Positions 34,354-49,038 are shown, counted from the stretch's first letter. The stretch is 64,000 bases of DNA from Aquimonas sp. (GCA_022241605.1 JAKOMQ010000016.1:32728-96727); one strand, 5' to 3'. Notes: generated by a model not told the origin, from the sequence alone. A program made the numbers and translations.

Positions 34354-37300
34354 TCACGTTGCTCCGCGTCGCCGCGCCAGCATCGCCGCACGCGATTGCG
34401 CACGCGCTCGGCTGCGGTCGGCGGTGCTCTCCGCCGGGGCTTCGGCGGCAAGGAAACGCGCCAGCGACTCGACCGTGGTGTAGCGGAACAGGTCGGTCAT
34501 CTGCAGTGGCCTGTCGAAGCGCTCGCGCAGCTCGCGCAGCAGCTGCACCACCAGCAGCGAGTGCCCGCCGATATCGAAGAAGTTGTCGCGGGTGCCGACC
34601 TCCGGCACGCCCAGCGCCTGCGCCCACAGTTCGGCCACCACGCGCTCCGCCTCGGACTGCGGCTGCGCCGAAGACGTGTGGGCGGCGTCCGTGCTGTCAG
34701 TGCTCGCAGCCGGCCGCGCCGGTGCCGGCAAGGCCTTGCGGTCGAGTTTGCCGTTGGGCGTGCGCGGCAGCTCGGCGAGGGTGATCAGCCGGCTCGGCCG
34801 CATGAACTCCGGCAGCAGCCCGGCCACCTGCAGCAGGCGCTCGGCCAGTGCGGCTTCGTCGAGACCGGGCGCGCGCACGTAGCCAATCAGGCGCTGGTCG
34901 CCGGGGCTGTCCTCGCGCAGCAGCACGGCGGCCTCGTGGATGCCGGGCAGCTCGGCCAGGCGCGCTTCTATCTCGCCCAGCTCGACGCGGTAGCCGCGGA
35001 TCTTGACCTGCTGATCGACCCGGCCAAGGCACTCGAAGCGGCCGTCTTCGCGCAGGCGCCCGAGGTCGCCGGTGCGGTACATGCGCGCGCCCTCGTGCTT
35101 GGCCCAGGGATCGGGCAGGAAGCGCTCGGCGCTGAGCTCGGGCTGGCGCCAGTAGCCGGGGGTGACGCCGCCGCCGCCGATCACCAGCTCACCGGCCAAG
35201 CCCGGCGGCAACAGCTGCCCGCAGCGGTCCAGCACGTACAGGCGCTGGCCGGCCAGCGCGCGCCCGATTGGCGTGGTGTGCGCGCCGGCGGCGGATTCGA
35301 CGCGGTCGGCGGCCGACCACACCGTGGTTTCGGTGGGCCCATAGACATTCGTGGTGCGCGCCACGCCCAGCGCGGCGATGCGCTGCGCCAGCGCCGGCGG
35401 CAGCGCCTCGCCGCCCAGCAGCAGATGCTGCAGGCGGCCGAGCAGACGGGCGCTGGCCGGATCCTCCACCAGCATCGCCGCCATCGAGGGCGTGCACTGC
35501 AGGTGGCTGGGAGATTCACGCTCCAGCAGGGCCGGCAGGCTGTGGTCGGCGCGTGCGCCCAGCGGCGCCAGGCCCTCGGACTCGCTGAGCCGGCGCAGCC
35601 GGTCCAGCTGCGGCAGGTGGGCCAGCACGGTCGCGGTGTCGACGCCGAAATCAATCAGGCAGCCGATTTCATCGACGTCGATGTCTGCCACCCGCCGCAC
35701 CATCTCCAGCGCCTCCTCGGGCGCGCCGAACAGGCCGCTGTCGCCAAAGTAGCGCTGGAAGGCGAACTCCAGCAGGGCGTCCATGTCCTCGCTGCTGGCC
35801 TCGTCGAAGAAGGCGTCGAGCGTGCGGCCCTGTGCCTCGGACAGGCGCTTGAAGGTGGGGAAGTGCCAGGCCGCGGCCTTGACCAGGGCCATGGCGCTGC
35901 GCAGGTAGGCCTTCATCGGCCCGCGCACGATGGCCTCGACCTGCTCGCGGCTGTCGCCGATGAAGGTGTGCAGCATCAGGGTGACGATGCCGCGCCCCGA
36001 ATGCCCGGCCTCGGCGCGGGCGCGGCGGTAGGCCGCGATCTTGGTGGCGACCTCGTCGATGTTCTGGCCCAGCAGATGGGTGAGCACGTTGGCGCCCATG
36101 CGCCCGGCGTCGGCAAAGGTCTCGGGGTTGCCGGCGGTGGTCACCCACAGCGGCAGCTCCTTCTGCACGGGACGCGGCAGGGTGCGCACTGCCACCTCGC
36201 CCTGCGGTCCGGGGAAGCTCACCGTTTCGCCGCGCCACAGGCGCTGCACCTGCTCGGCGGCCTCGAACATCACCTGCTTGGCGCGGGCATGGTTCTCGGG
36301 GCGTAGGGCAAAGTCCGGCGCGGCCCAGCCGGGCGCGATCGAGAGCCCGACGCGGCCGTTGGAGAGGTTGTCCACCACCGCCCACTCCTCGGCGATGCGG
36401 ATCGGGTGGTGCAGCGGCACCACGCAGCTGCCGGCGCGCAGGGCCACGCGCTCGGTGATCGTGGCCAGCGCGGCGCTGGTCACTGCCGGGTTGGGATAGA
36501 GCCCGCCGAAGGCGGCGAAGTGACGCTCCGGCGTCCACACCGCGTTGAAGCCGTTGCGGTCTGCAAAGCGGGCGGCATCCAGCAGCAGGCGGTACTTGTC
36601 GCCCTGCTCCAGCTCGGCCTCGCTGGCGACGTTCCAGAAGAACAGGCCGAAGCCGATGCCCTCGCTGCCCGCGGCCTGCTGGCGGCGGCGGTCGGCGTAG
36701 AGCACCACCCGGTAGCCGCGGGCGAGCGTCCACAGCAGTTCGAGTACGGAAATGTCGAAGGAAATGCTGGTCACCGCCAGCCAGGTGCCGGGCTCGGTGC
36801 CCAGCACCTCGTCCATGCCGGCGAAGAAGCGCAGCGCATTTGACTGCGCCACCATCACGCCCTTCGGCCGGCCGGTGCTGCCGGAGGTGTAGATCAGGTA
36901 GGCCAGCGGATCGGTGCCCGACGGCCGCGGCGGCGGTTCGGCGCGCGCGCCGTCGAGATCGATCCGCAGCTGGCCGGCGGCGTCCAGCAGGCCGGCGGTG
37001 GCAGCTTCGGAGAGCACGCAGCGCAGTTCGGCGTCGGCGGCCATGTAGCGCAGGCGCTCAGTCGGGTAGAGCGGATCCAGCGGCACGTAGGCCGCGCCCA
37101 GCCGATGGATGGCGAGCAGCGCGGCAACCAGGATCGGGCTGCGGTGCAGGAGCACGCCGACGCGATCGCCTGCGGCCACCCCGGCGCCGGCCAGGCGCGC
37201 GGCAAGATCCGCCACGCGCGCATCCAGCTCGGCATAGCTCAGGCGCTGGCCCTCGAACACCAGCGCCTCGGCCTGCGGGCGCGCGGCCACCTGGGCTTCG

Positions 37301-38991
37301 AACAGCCCCGCGAGATCATGGCGAGGCGCATACGCGGCCTCGGACAGACCCTCCGGCAGCGGGCTGCCGCAGGCGGCCTGCAGCAGGGCCGCGCGTGTCG
37401 CCACGTCGATCAGCGGCAGGCTGGCCAGTGCGGCTTCGGGCGCATTCGCCGCGGCCGCGGCAAGGGCTTCGGCCGCGGCGCAGAGTCGCGCCAGCGCGGC
37501 GCTGTCGAAGCGGTCGGCGTCGGCCTCCAGCAGCAGGCTGTCGTCGTCCTGCCAGCGCAGCGCCAAAGGCGCTGTGCAATCGATCACTGCGTGGGCGCCG
37601 CGCAGCAGCTGCAGCGGCAGTTCGGCGATCGCCATCAGGCTGCGGCCGTCAGGCTGGCGCGCACGCAGGTCCGAGAGCAGGCCACCGCTGGTGTCGGCGC
37701 GATCGAGTTCGTCTTTCAGCTGCGCGCACAGCGTCGACAGCGGCCGCGTCCAATCCGGGCCGAGCGACAGCGGCAGCCGCGGCTCGACCACGCGTTCGGC
37801 GGCGGCCGGCGTCAGCGTGCGTGGTGTCAGCCCGAGGCTGAGCGCGTCGATGCCGGCCATCCGGGCCAGCGCCGCCAACAGTGCGGCGCAGCCCTCCAGG
37901 CCGCGCAGGAGCAGCGGCTGGCGCAGGCGTGCGCCGCTGGTGCCGGGCGCGCGCGCCCAGGGCGGTGGCCACGGCGTGCACTGGCGCAGCTGGGCCAGCC
38001 AGTAGGCCTCGCTGGCCGCGGCGCGGCGCACTGCGGCGTCGAGTTCGGTGACATCAAGCGCCTCCAACCCGGGCAGCCGCTGCCCGGGCTGCAGGTCATC
38101 GAGCTCTGTCAGCAACGCGGGCGGCAGATCGCTGCCGCAGGGCAGGGCGAGGCGGGTGATCAGCAGCGCGCCCTCGGCGCAGGCCAGCTGCAGGCCCTCG
38201 GCGTCCACGGCCAGCACTTCGCCCGGCGTGGTGCCGGCGTTGCCGGGCAGCGCGCGGGCCTCGCGCACCAGCAGGTCGCGGCCGCGCAGGCGTAGTCGCG
38301 GCAACATCAGCGGGTTGGGGTAGGGTCCGTAGTCGAGCGCTGCGACGACCCGCTCCAGCGCTGCGGCTGGCTGCTGGAAGTCGAGCAGCGCGGCGCGCGA
38401 GGGGCGCTTGTCGGCCGCATAGAAGCTGCGATCGGACAGCACCTGCTGCAGGGGCTGCAGCTGGCCCGATTCGAGCTGGTCGAGAAGCCGCTCAAAGCTG
38501 CGCTTGGCGGACTCGAAGCAATCGGTGTTTAGGCCGACGGCGCTGCTGCCCGGCGGGATCGGGAAATGCTCCTGCATCAGCAGCTCGCCGGCGTCGGCGC
38601 GGGCAGCCAGGCGCAGCCAACTCACGCCGTGCTCGCTCTCGCCGTTGAGCAGTGCCCACACCGGCGCATTGAGTCCGGCGTAGCGCGGCAGCGGGCCATC
38701 GTGAAAGCCGATGGCGTGTTGTCTGGGCAGGGCGATGGCTTGTGCCGGCAGCATCTGCATCCAGGTCACGGCCAGCAGCAGCTCGCACTCGGGGGCGGCG
38801 GCCAGCAGGTCCTCCAGCCGGGCGTAGGAGGGAATGCCGTGATCGGCGGCCCAGGTACGCAAGCGCATCGTGGGGCTCACCAGCGCGACCACCGCATGGC
38901 CGCGCGCCCGCAGGCGTTCGCCGCACTCAAGCGCCAGCGATTGCTCGCCCAGCAAAACACAGCGCATTACGGAACGGGTTTCAGGCGGCAT
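34354..38991 (-). CDS. NRPS: formyltransferase-like, half C, A domain interrupted by luciferase-like monooxygenase, T
   Basis: 1545 residues. Order: formyltransferase-like domain (about 9-290; GFHDGPLPRYAG), C-terminal half of a condensation domain without HHxxxDG (about 315-530), adenylation part 1 (about 560-770; YTSGSTGRPKG, SFDISVLELL), a flavin luciferase-like monooxygenase of the MupA/Atu3671 type (about 775-1130; FNAVWTPERHFAAFGGLYPN), adenylation part 2 (about 1140-1420; NVYGPTETTVWS, YRTGDLG, NGKLDRK) and a carrier domain (Ser1478 in GGHSL). The specificity residues read D-I-L-Q-L-G-V-V-W, nearly the glycine code. The formyltransferase catalytic Asn (NxH) is Gly95 here; His97 and Asp133 remain. 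ATGs at 38991 and 38967 are both possible. It is divergent from the PKS. Confidence 0.93.
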   Translation of the reverse strand: MPPETRSVMRCVLLGEQSLALECGERLRARGHAVVALVSPTMRLRTWAADHGIPSYARLEDLLAAAPECELLLAVTWMQMLPAQAIALPRQHAIGFHDGPLPRYAGLNAPVWALLNGESEHGVSWLRLAARADAGELLMQEHFPIPPGSSAVGLNTDCFESAKRSFERLLDQLESGQLQPLQQVLSDRSFYAADKRPSRAALLDFQQPAAALERVVAALDYGPYPNPLMLPRLRLRGRDLLVREARALPGNAGTTPGEVLAVDAEGLQLACAEGALLITRLALPCGSDLPPALLTELDDLQPGQRLPGLEALDVTELDAAVRRAAASEAYWLAQLRQCTPWPPPWARAPGTSGARLRQPLLLRGLEGCAALLAALARMAGIDALSLGLTPRTLTPAAAERVVEPRLPLSLGPDWTRPLSTLCAQLKDELDRADTSGGLLSDLRARQPDGRSLMAIAELPLQLLRGAHAVIDCTAPLALRWQDDDSLLLEADADRFDSAALARLCAAAEALAAAAANAPEAALASLPLIDVATRAALLQAACGSPLPEGLSEAAYAPRHDLAGLFEAQVAARPQAEALVFEGQRLSYAELDARVADLAARLAGAGVAAGDRVGVLLHRSPILVAALLAIHRLGAAYVPLDPLYPTERLRYMAADAELRCVLSEAATAGLLDAAGQLRIDLDGARAEPPPRPSGTDPLAYLIYTSGSTGRPKGVMVAQSNALRFFAGMDEVLGTEPGTWLAVTSISFDISVLELLWTLARGYRVVLYADRRRQQAAGSEGIGFGLFFWNVASEAELEQGDKYRLLLDAARFADRNGFNAVWTPERHFAAFGGLYPNPAVTSAALATITERVALRAGSCVVPLHHPIRIAEEWAVVDNLSNGRVGLSIAPGWAAPDFALRPENHARAKQVMFEAAEQVQRLWRGETVSFPGPQGEVAVRTLPRPVQKELPLWVTTAGNPETFADAGRMGANVLTHLLGQNIDEVATKIAAYRRARAEAGHSGRGIVTLMLHTFIGDSREQVEAIVRGPMKAYLRSAMALVKAAAWHFPTFKRLSEAQGRTLDAFFDEASSEDMDALLEFAFQRYFGDSGLFGAPEEALEMVRRVADIDVDEIGCLIDFGVDTATVLAHLPQLDRLRRLSESEGLAPLGARADHSLPALLERESPSHLQCTPSMAAMLVEDPASARLLGRLQHLLLGGEALPPALAQRIAALGVARTTNVYGPTETTVWSAADRVESAAGAHTTPIGRALAGQRLYVLDRCGQLLPPGLAGELVIGGGGVTPGYWRQPELSAERFLPDPWAKHEGARMYRTGDLGRLREDGRFECLGRVDQQVKIRGYRVELGEIEARLAELPGIHEAAVLLREDSPGDQRLIGYVRAPGLDEAALAERLLQVAGLLPEFMRPSRLITLAELPRTPNGKLDRKALPAPARPAASTDSTDAAHTSSAQPQSEAERVVAELWAQALGVPEVGTRDNFFDIGGHSLLVVQLLRELRERFDRPLQMTDLFRYTTVESLARFLAAEAPAESTADRSRARAQSRAAMLARRRGAT

Positions 38992-39039
38992 GGGGTTCTC
39001 GGGCTCAGGTCGGCGGGCGACGCTTGTGGGGACTGCGGC

Positions 39040-39065
39040 GAAAGTGAGATTCTAATCACACTTTC
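39040..39065. promoter_or_regulatory. 26-bp near-palindrome between the divergent NRPS and PKS genes
   Basis: GAAAGTGAGATT (39040-39051) and AATCACACTTTC (39054-39065) are inverted repeats with one mismatch and a 2-bp centre. It is the only AT-rich stretch in the 157-bp divergent region, 48 bp from the NRPS start and 83 bp from the PKS start. It is a good candidate operator for a dimeric regulator controlling both arms. It does not match the Fur box. Confidence 0.6.
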
Positions 39066-39148
39066 ATCGTTCTTCGACTTGATCAGGGCCTGCGAAGGCG
39101 TAGTCAGGTCGCCGCCCAGCGTCAAAAAACCGTCAGAACAGCCGGCCC

Positions 39149-43909
<4,761 letters not shown>

Positions 43910-43957
43910 CGCCACGCCCTCCCGAATGCGACTCCACTGGACTCCCCGCAGCCGCCC

Positions 43958-46900
43958 ATGACCAGTAACGACTCCAGCCGCGACGTTGTTCCCGCGCGCG
44001 AGCTCTACCGCTTCCCCACGACCTTCAGCCAGCGCCAGCTCTGGTACGTGCAGGCCACGGCACCTGAGAACACGGCCTATAACATCCCCTTCGCCTTCGG
44101 GCTGCGCGGATCGCTGGACTTGGCGGCCCTGCAGCGCGCCCTGGCCACCGTGGTGGCCCGTCACGATGCTCTGCGCACGCACTTCGAGGTGCACGGCGAA
44201 GCGGTGCGGCAGGTGGTGGACATGCAGCTGGAGGTGCCGCTTGAGCGCATCGACCTCAGCGCACTCGCGCCGGCAGAGCGCGAGGCTGCGCGGCAGGCCG
44301 AGGAGCAGCGGCTGGCGCGCCATGTGTTCGATCTGGCGCAGCCGCCGCTGCTGGTGCTGCGCCTGCTTGCGCTGGGCGAGGCCGAACACGTGCTGCTGGT
44401 CTGCGTGCACCACATCGTGATGGATCACCTCTCGGTGCTGCAGTTCGGGCGCGAGCTGGAGGGCCTGTACGCCGACTACCGCGCCGGCCGCCGCCCGGCC
44501 GAACCCGCCGAAGGCCTGCACTACCCGGACTACGCGGTGTGGCAGGAAGAGGCTCTCGACGAGGCCGCGATCACCGCGCGCCAATCGATCTGGACCGAGG
44601 CTTTGGCCGGCTTTCCGCACCAGCTCGAACTGCCGACCGACCATCCGCGGCCGCCGCTGCAGAGTTTCGAAGGCGGCGAGGCTCAGATCGCCTTCAGCGA
44701 GGCGGCCAGCCGCGCCCTGCGCAGCTTCGCCCAGCGCGAGCAGCAAACGCTGTTTACCGTGGTGCTGGCCGCTCTGTCGCTGCTGCTGCGTGGCTACACC
44801 GGGCAGGATCGGCTGGTGCTGGGCTGCCCGTTTGCCAACCGTGGCGCGGAAGAGCTCGAACAGGTGATGGGCCTGTTCATGAACCTGCTGCCGGTGGCGG
44901 TGGCGGTCGAGCCACAGCAGGGCTTCGCTGAGCTGGTGCGCGGCGTGCGTCGGCAGATGATGCGCGCCCAGGGCGCGCAGGACACCCCCTTCGAGAAGAT
45001 CGTGCAGGCGCTCGGCGTGCAGCGCGATCCCTCGCGCAATCCGCTGGTGCAGGCCTGGTTTACCTTCCAGGATGCGCCCATGGCACTGGCGCTGGACGGG
45101 CTGGAGGTCGACAGCCGGCCGCTGCCCAACGGCGGCGCCAAGCTGGATCTGTCGTTCTGGTTCTGGGACGACGGCGCGCGCATTCGCGGCCTGATCGAGT
45201 ACGACCGTGCGCTGTTCGAGCGCGAAACCGTCGAGCGTCTGGGTCAGCGCCTTGAGGCCCTGCTGCTGCGTGCGGTGGAAGCCCCGCAGGCGCCGGTGTC
45301 AGGCCTGAGCCTGGTCGCCCCGGAGGAGCAGGCGGCGCTGGAGTCGGCATGCCGGGCCGGCGCGCCGGTGCAAGACTGGCGAAGCCCACACGGGCCGTTC
45401 TACGCCCGGCTGGCGCAGGGCGACTGGCCGGCGCTGGAAGCCGCCGACGGCGAATGGAGCGCTGCGCGCCTGGCTGCGCGCGCCGATGCCATCGCTGAAG
45501 CGCTGCAGGCGGCCGGGGTGCGGCCCGGCGACGTGATCGGCGTCTGCATGGAGCGGCGCGGCGATCTGCTGGGCAGCGTGCTCGGCGTGCTGCGCGTCGG
45601 TGCCGCCTATCTGCCGCTGGATCCGGAGCTGCCGTCCGAGCGTATCGCCTACATGCTGGAGGACTCCGGCGCCGGCCTGAGTCTGGTCGACGCCGCCAGC
45701 GCCGCACGCGTGCAGGGCCGCCGTCTCGACGTCGCGGCCCTGCCGGCAGCGCCCACGGCGAGTTTCGTGCCGGTACCCGAGAACCCGGCGGCGCTGGCTT
45801 ACCTGATCTACACCTCGGGCAGCACCGGCCGGCCCAAGGGCGTGCGCCTGCCGTGCGCTGCGGTCGGCAATTTCCTCGCCTCGATGGCCGAGCGGCCCGG
45901 CCTTGCGGCCGATCAGCGTCTGCTGGCGCTGACCACCTATGCCTTCGATATCGCCGTGCTGGAGCTGTTCCTGCCGCTGGCGGTGGGTGGCACCGTGGTG
46001 CTGGGTGAGCGCAGCCTGCTGGAGTCGCCGGAGGCACTGGCCTCGGCGCTGGTCGATCAGCGCATCGACCTGCTGCAGGCGACGCCCTCGACCTGGCGCC
46101 TGCTGCGCGCCCATGACTGGCCGGGGCTGACGCGACTCATGGCCCTGACCGGAGGCGAAGCGCTCAGCCCCGAGCTGGCGGCCTGGCTGCAGCCACGGGT
46201 CGCTGCGCTGTGGAACATGTACGGACCCACCGAGACCACGGTCTGGTCCAGCCTGCAGCAGATCACTGCGGCGGACACGGCGCTGTGTCCGATCGGGCTC
46301 CCGCTGGCGCGCACCGGCCTGCACGTGGTCGACGCCTGCGGCAATCCGCTTCCTGCCGGCCTGCCCGGCGAGCTGTGGATCACCGGCGCCGGCTTGGCCG
46401 AGGGCTACCACCAGCGGCCCGAGCTCGACGCCGATCGCTTCGTCGAGCTCGCCGCCACCGGCGAGCGCGCCTACCGCACCGGCGATATCGCCCTGCGCAT
46501 GGCCGATGGCCGCCTGCGTCATCTGGGCCGCCGCGACCACCAGGTCAAGATCCGCGGCTACCGCATCGAGCTGGGCGAAATCGAAACCGTGCTTGCGGCG
46601 CTGCCCGGCGTCGCAGCGGCTGCGGTCGGCGACTGGCGGCTCAGTGACGCGGACCACCGTCTGCTGGCCTGGGTGGTGCCCGCCGAGGGCGCGCCGCTGG
46701 AGGCCGTGGCCCTGCGCGCCGGCCTGTCCGAGCGTCTGCCTGCCTACATGCTGCCGCAGCATTTCCTGATGCTGGAGGCCCTGCCACTGCTGCCGAACGG
46801 CAAGCTGGACCGCAAGGCCTTGCCCTGGCCCAGCCAGCAGGCTGCCGAGCCGCGCGCGTCGGCGCCGGCGCCTGGGCTCGGCCACGAGCAGCAGCTGGTG

Positions 46901-47167
46901 CTGGCGCTGGCGCGCGAGCTGCTGGGCAGCGAGGGCGTCGCCATCGAGGACAATTTCTTCGAGGCCGGCGGTCATTCGCTGCTGGCGCTCAGCCTTGCGG
47001 CCCGCCTGGAGAAGGCCAGCGGCGTGCGCCTGTCCCTGCTGGTGATTGCCCACAGCTCGCTGTCGGCGGTGGCCGAACTGGTCGCCGCCGGCGGCGAGGC
47101 GGAGCCTGCGCGCGAAGCCGGCGGCGGCCTGCGCGCGCGCATGTCGCGCTGGCTGCGGGGGCGTTGA
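43958..47167 (+). CDS. NRPS: C-A-T module with glycine-like code, no release domain
   Basis: 1069 residues. Condensation domain (about 15-440) with HHIVMDH at 151-157, where the usual Gly after Asp is His. Adenylation domain (about 465-960) with YTSGSTGRPKG, FDIAVLEL and MYGPTETTVW; specificity residues read D-I-L-Q-L-G-M-V-W, close to the glycine code DILQLGLIW. Carrier domain (about 970-1040; Ser1007 in GGHSL). It ends in RMSRWLRGR with no thioesterase, reductase or terminal C domain. It follows the PKS after 48 bp and is presumably co-transcribed. Confidence 0.94.
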   Translation: MTSNDSSRDVVPARELYRFPTTFSQRQLWYVQATAPENTAYNIPFAFGLRGSLDLAALQRALATVVARHDALRTHFEVHGEAVRQVVDMQLEVPLERIDLSALAPAEREAARQAEEQRLARHVFDLAQPPLLVLRLLALGEAEHVLLVCVHHIVMDHLSVLQFGRELEGLYADYRAGRRPAEPAEGLHYPDYAVWQEEALDEAAITARQSIWTEALAGFPHQLELPTDHPRPPLQSFEGGEAQIAFSEAASRALRSFAQREQQTLFTVVLAALSLLLRGYTGQDRLVLGCPFANRGAEELEQVMGLFMNLLPVAVAVEPQQGFAELVRGVRRQMMRAQGAQDTPFEKIVQALGVQRDPSRNPLVQAWFTFQDAPMALALDGLEVDSRPLPNGGAKLDLSFWFWDDGARIRGLIEYDRALFERETVERLGQRLEALLLRAVEAPQAPVSGLSLVAPEEQAALESACRAGAPVQDWRSPHGPFYARLAQGDWPALEAADGEWSAARLAARADAIAEALQAAGVRPGDVIGVCMERRGDLLGSVLGVLRVGAAYLPLDPELPSERIAYMLEDSGAGLSLVDAASAARVQGRRLDVAALPAAPTASFVPVPENPAALAYLIYTSGSTGRPKGVRLPCAAVGNFLASMAERPGLAADQRLLALTTYAFDIAVLELFLPLAVGGTVVLGERSLLESPEALASALVDQRIDLLQATPSTWRLLRAHDWPGLTRLMALTGGEALSPELAAWLQPRVAALWNMYGPTETTVWSSLQQITAADTALCPIGLPLARTGLHVVDACGNPLPAGLPGELWITGAGLAEGYHQRPELDADRFVELAATGERAYRTGDIALRMADGRLRHLGRRDHQVKIRGYRIELGEIETVLAALPGVAAAAVGDWRLSDADHRLLAWVVPAEGAPLEAVALRAGLSERLPAYMLPQHFLMLEALPLLPNGKLDRKALPWPSQQAAEPRASAPAPGLGHEQQLVLALARELLGSEGVAIEDNFFEAGGHSLLALSLAARLEKASGVRLSLLVIAHSSLSAVAELVAAGGEAEPAREAGGGLRARMSRWLRGR

Positions 47168-47208
47168 GGCTATTCTCGCCGCTTACCGACTCGGTGGTGG
47201 AGGTACGC

Positions 47209-48105
47209 ATGGAGACCGTTCTGTCCTGGCTGCGCCAGCTGCGCCAATGGATGGAGTACCCCCTGGTCAGCCTGGGAGAGTCTCAGGTCACGGTCTGGAG
47301 CCTTGCCTACCTGCTCATCCTGATCGTTGTGCTGGTGTGGCTGTCGCGTCGGGTGCAGCGATGGCTGACGGCAGGCCCGCTGTTCCGGTCGCGGCTGGAC
47401 GAGGGCGCGCGCCACGCGGTCGGTGCGATCGCGCGCTATCTGATTCTGGCGATCGGCCTGCTGGTGATCGTGCAGACCGCAGGCATCGATCTGACCACGC
47501 TGAACGTCTTCGCGGGCGCGATCGGCATCGGCGTGGGCTTCGGGCTTCAGAACGTCGTCAGCAATTTCATTTCTGGCCTGATCATCATGTTCGAGCGCCC
47601 GATCAAGGTCGGTGATCGCATCGTGGTCGGCAACACCGAGGGCAATGTGGTCGAGATCGGTGCGCGCGGCACCACCGTGCTCGACAACGACAACATCGCG
47701 GTCATCGTCCCCAACTCGATGTTCATCACCGAGGAGGTGGTGAACTGGAAGTACAACGATGGTCTGGTGCGCTTCAAGATCGCGCTGAGCGTGGCCTACG
47801 GCTCCGACGTCAGACGCGTCGAGCAGGTGCTGCTTGAGGTGGCGGCGGAGGACTCCGACGTGCTCGATCAGCCAGCGCCAGCAGTGCGTTTCATCGCCTT
47901 TGGCGACGACGGGCTGCAGTTTGAACTGCGCGCCTGGTCGGGCACGCTGGTGGACCGCAAGGGCAAGCTCACCAGCCAGCTCAACTTCCGCATCTACGAG
48001 CGCTTCCAGGAGGAGGGCATCCAGTTTCCCTTCCCGCAGCGTGACCTGCATCTCCGCTCCGGCGTGCTGCGCGTGCAGCAGGTGCAGGCGGACGCCAAGG
48101 AGTAA
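47209..48105 (+). CDS. MscS-family mechanosensitive channel
   Basis: 298 residues from the ATG at 47209 (GGTGGAGG upstream); the longer TTG start at 47164 has no ribosome site. Three membrane segments are followed by the MscS pore region FAGAIGIGVGFGLQNVVSNF, the beta domain (FERPIKVGDRIVVGNTEGNV, IPNSMFITE) and an alpha/beta C terminus. It releases solutes on membrane stretch. It lies 41 bp after the NRPS, so it could be read from the same transcript; an export role for the NRPS product is speculative. Confidence 0.92.
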   Translation: METVLSWLRQLRQWMEYPLVSLGESQVTVWSLAYLLILIVVLVWLSRRVQRWLTAGPLFRSRLDEGARHAVGAIARYLILAIGLLVIVQTAGIDLTTLNVFAGAIGIGVGFGLQNVVSNFISGLIIMFERPIKVGDRIVVGNTEGNVVEIGARGTTVLDNDNIAVIVPNSMFITEEVVNWKYNDGLVRFKIALSVAYGSDVRRVEQVLLEVAAEDSDVLDQPAPAVRFIAFGDDGLQFELRAWSGTLVDRKGKLTSQLNFRIYERFQEEGIQFPFPQRDLHLRSGVLRVQQVQADAKE

Positions 48106-48184
48106 ACCTCGCAGTTGCAGCCGCCCGGCAGGTTCCCGGGCAGCCGCTGCTGTCGTCGCGCGCGCTGCGCTGCGGCTCAGGCGC

Positions 48185-48883
48185 TCACCCAGTGCGCCGG
48201 AGCAGGGTGCCGGCGCGATAGCGGCGGTCCAGCCAAACGCCTGCGACGGTGACGGCGACGACCGGCAGCACCCAGGCCAACAGGCCGAACTGGGGCGGCA
48301 GCGCCCCGCCGCCGGCCGCACGCACCACGCTGTTCAGGCCGATCGACAGAAACGCCACGTGGGTCGCTGCAGCGCAGCCGAGCATCGCCGAGAAGTGTTC
48401 GCGCAGCCACCAGGGGCCCGCTTCGAGGCCGCCGCGGTAGCGTCGCAGCATGCCGGCGCCCAGCAGCAGACCGACCAGCGAGAAGCCGATCAGCAGGGTC
48501 AATCCGCGCTGCAGGCCGAGCGCCAGCACAACGCCACCGCAGGCGAGGTTGAGCAGGGCCACGCCAACGTAGGCTCGATTCAGAAAGCGCTCCGGCGAGC
48601 GCTTGAGCCGCACCGCACGCAGGCCCAGCCACATCGAGCTGGCGGTGATCACGCCCAGATAGGCCAGAAACGTCCCGGTGCCAGTCTGTCCGCGCACGAA
48701 GAAGTTGAGGCTCATCGGCACCGCAGTGAGCACGATCGCGAGCATCGCCAGCAGGTAGGCGCGCCCGGCCAGTACGTGCGGGCGAGCGCCCTTGCGGGCG
48801 AAGGCGGCGACCCAGAAGCTCAGCAGGGCCAGCACGCCGGCCAGGCCGTGCAGCGAGACGAGCAGGGGGTAGAGGCTGTCCAT
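48185..48883 (-). CDS. Multi-pass membrane protein (DUF2306-like)
   Basis: 232 residues with seven hydrophobic segments. The start LYPLLVSLHGLAGVLALLSF and HVLAGRAYLLAMLAIVLTAV, plus the later REHFSAMLGC, resemble DUF2306-type membrane proteins in which His residues sit near helix ends. Function unknown. It is transcribed away from the adjacent histidine kinase with 155 bp between, and converges with mscS. Confidence 0.65.
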   Translation of the reverse strand: MDSLYPLLVSLHGLAGVLALLSFWVAAFARKGARPHVLAGRAYLLAMLAIVLTAVPMSLNFFVRGQTGTGTFLAYLGVITASSMWLGLRAVRLKRSPERFLNRAYVGVALLNLACGGVVLALGLQRGLTLLIGFSLVGLLLGAGMLRRYRGGLEAGPWWLREHFSAMLGCAAATHVAFLSIGLNSVVRAAGGGALPPQFGLLAWVLPVVAVTVAGVWLDRRYRAGTLLRRTG

Positions 48884-49038
48884 GGGGCTCTCCTGAGGCT
48901 GCGGGATGGCGGCGGCAGCAGGGCCGCCGAGGTGCAGCCAGTCTGGGCAGAGGCCGCCGAACGCGGCAGGGGACTGCGGTCATGCGTGGGGGGTGAGAAA
49001 AGTCACCACCTGCGCCCTCGAGGTTCACCTCGCCGCGC

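Noticed and set aside
38992..39148. Fur box controlling the NRPS/PKS cluster as a siderophore locus
   Set aside because: The palindrome there does not resemble GATAATGATAATCATTATC, and the predicted product has no obvious iron ligand set.
47164..47208. TTG start at 47164 for the MscS gene
   Set aside because: No ribosome site; the ATG at 47209 has GGTGGAGG at proper distance.
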